From Promethearchaeota archaeon (GTDB taxonomy: Archaea; Asgardarchaeota; Lokiarchaeia; Sigyniarchaeales; SOKP01): 64,000 bases of DNA. This document shows, one piece after another, positions 63,146-64,000 of this stretch. The notes under the pieces were generated by a model. The model was not told where the DNA came from. It saw only the letters and a list, made by a program, of their open reading frames with translations, and did not search any database. The stretch lies in contig JAHLWP010000003.1 of the NCBI GenBank assembly GCA_019057865.1, positions 1 to 64,000 on the forward strand, in the 5' to 3' direction. Made by a program: the position numbers and the translations under genes. The number at the start of each line of letters is the position of its first letter. The first letter of the stretch is position 1.

Positions 63146-64000
63146 TTAAAAGATAAGTTTTAATGGTGTTTTTTCTGATATTGATTTTCTTAAAATCCGC
63201 TTTCTGTAATAAGAATTAATACCAGAAATTAAAGCAATTGATGGTACAATACATTTGGCAAATTTAACTGGGCCAAATAAAATGAAATCACTTCCTGCTG
63301 AGGCACAATAAGTCATAAGGGATGCGATCGCACCACACCGGGGTATATCACCATATTTTTTAACAAAATCCCAACCATATATTGCATTAGCAGGAGCAAA
63401 ACCAGTTGGTATTCCTAATTCTTTTTTAACTAATCTTGTTGTTTCAACATTGATTGCAATTGAGGGCAAGTCTAAAACAGCAGTATCAACAATTATATTT
63501 TCTATATTCGCTTTTTGGGCATTAGGTATCAACTTTTCTTGTAGTAAATGCAATTTTTGATGAGGAAAAATATATTTACTTCCAAAATCCAATAATACAG
63601 CACTTCTAACTCCAATATCTTTAATTTTTTCAAGGTTTTCAATAGTTGTATTCTCATCAATACTATTCAAAATCGCTCTATTTAACAATCCTTTTTCTTG
63701 CAATCCTTCCATTGCAGGAATCCTACTTGAATCATTTAAACCATCAACTAAGAATGGACAATCTACAAGATCTGCTATATATTCACATTCTTTTAAAAGT
63801 GCTTCAGGGTAGGCACCTACTACATCAATAATTGCTTGCATTCCATTCTCATCAACTATACTTATAAATTCATTAACTTCCTTTTCAACAATATTTTTAT
63901 CGATTTTTCCCATCTTTTCATCTAATAATGCTTTATGTCTTGCATAAAATACAGTACCAATTAGAACTATTGAATTTTCTCCTGGTTGACCACCTAATTT
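63146..64000 (-). CDS. mtrH: Tetrahydromethanopterin S-methyltransferase subunit H (5' end outside window)
   Basis: The frame continues to the window edge; an internal ATG at 63913 is not the start. GQPGENSIVLIGTVFYARHK and the later DTAVLDLPSIAINVET and GFAPANAIYGWDFVKK match MtrH, which moves the methyl group of methyl-tetrahydromethanopterin to a corrinoid. Other Mtr subunits are not in view; stand-alone MtrH-like enzymes are known with corrinoid partner proteins. It supports a tetrahydromethanopterin-based C1 pathway. Confidence 0.88.
   Translation of the reverse strand, partial: KLGGQPGENSIVLIGTVFYARHKALLDEKMGKIDKNIVEKEVNEFISIVDENGMQAIIDVVGAYPEALLKECEYIADLVDCPFLVDGLNDSSRIPAMEGLQEKGLLNRAILNSIDENTTIENLEKIKDIGVRSAVLLDFGSKYIFPHQKLHLLQEKLIPNAQKANIENIIVDTAVLDLPSIAINVETTRLVKKELGIPTGFAPANAIYGWDFVKKYGDIPRCGAIASLMTYCASAGSDFILFGPVKFAKCIVPSIALISGINSYYRKRILRKSISEKTPLKLIF

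Noticed and set aside
1..64000. tRNA, rRNA and CRISPR arrays
   Set aside because: I saw no T-loop GTTCGA pattern outside genes, no rRNA-like GC-rich block and no regularly spaced repeats.

Overview
The window is a strongly AT-rich stretch of archaeal chromosome that looks like an Asgard archaeon, most likely Lokiarchaeota. The evidence is: Arf/Rag-like small GTPases fused to longin-like and roadblock-like domains; a roadblock/LC7 protein; a phosphoinositide-type phospholipase C; an eL13-like protein; a divergent PCNA-like clamp; and a selenocysteine-containing VhuU hydrogenase subunit next to archaeal HdrBC and tetrahydromethanopterin-type C1 genes. I saw no rRNA, tRNA or CRISPR array.

Layout. 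1-2 kb: a PCNA-like clamp (cut by the window edge) followed closely by a SAP/SWIM zinc protein. 2-5.3 kb: a broken formylmethanofuran dehydrogenase A fragment, a NIF3 protein, a membrane protein and a MobA-like protein with an irregular start. 5.4-8.4 kb: two convergent PurF-like genes, the second lacking the glutaminase cysteine. 8.5-21.7 kb: a hydrogen-metabolism block with hypF, hypD and hypE on the minus strand, vhuG-vhuA-vhuU-hdrC-hdrB on the plus strand, then hypC and a CooC-like ATPase. VhuU (50 residues) reads through an in-frame UGA and is followed by a strongly folded candidate SECIS. 21.8-24.3 kb: an accessory patch of small ORFs, a retropepsin-like protease, a TnpB-like remnant and an endonuclease-V-like protein without the catalytic acids.

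24.4-39.2 kb is mostly metabolism: cyclophilin, a fused ADP-forming acyl-CoA synthetase with a DRTGG/P-loop partner, alanine dehydrogenase, a complete acetone-carboxylase-like operon (acxA-acxB-acxC) and an M29 aminopeptidase. 39.2-42.3 kb is sparse, with a candidate structured RNA or MITE-like element, a zinc-ribbon membrane protein, a cluster of GATC palindromes and a frameshifted 8-oxoguanine glycosylase.

42.7-63.1 kb is a signalling and envelope region: a 1184-residue membrane-anchored ectodomain protein with a cytosolic longin-like and winged-helix tail, a stand-alone longin-like/winged-helix protein, a secreted transglutaminase-like protein, three related GTPases, a zinc-ribbon LC7 protein, an eL13-helix-hairpin-helix protein, and an NrdD homologue with no glycyl-radical domain. 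The window ends inside mtrH.

How the genes fit together. Vhu hydrogenase, HdrBC and the Hyp/CooC maturation genes suggest H2-linked electron bifurcation or confurcation feeding a tetrahydromethanopterin Wood-Ljungdahl pathway (MtrH and the Fwd fragment). ADP-forming acyl-CoA synthetase, alanine dehydrogenase, the acetone-carboxylase-like enzyme and peptidase suggest use of amino acids and small organics. The GTPase/longin/roadblock set resembles a compact version of eukaryotic Rag-Ragulator modules; that link is inference from domain order.
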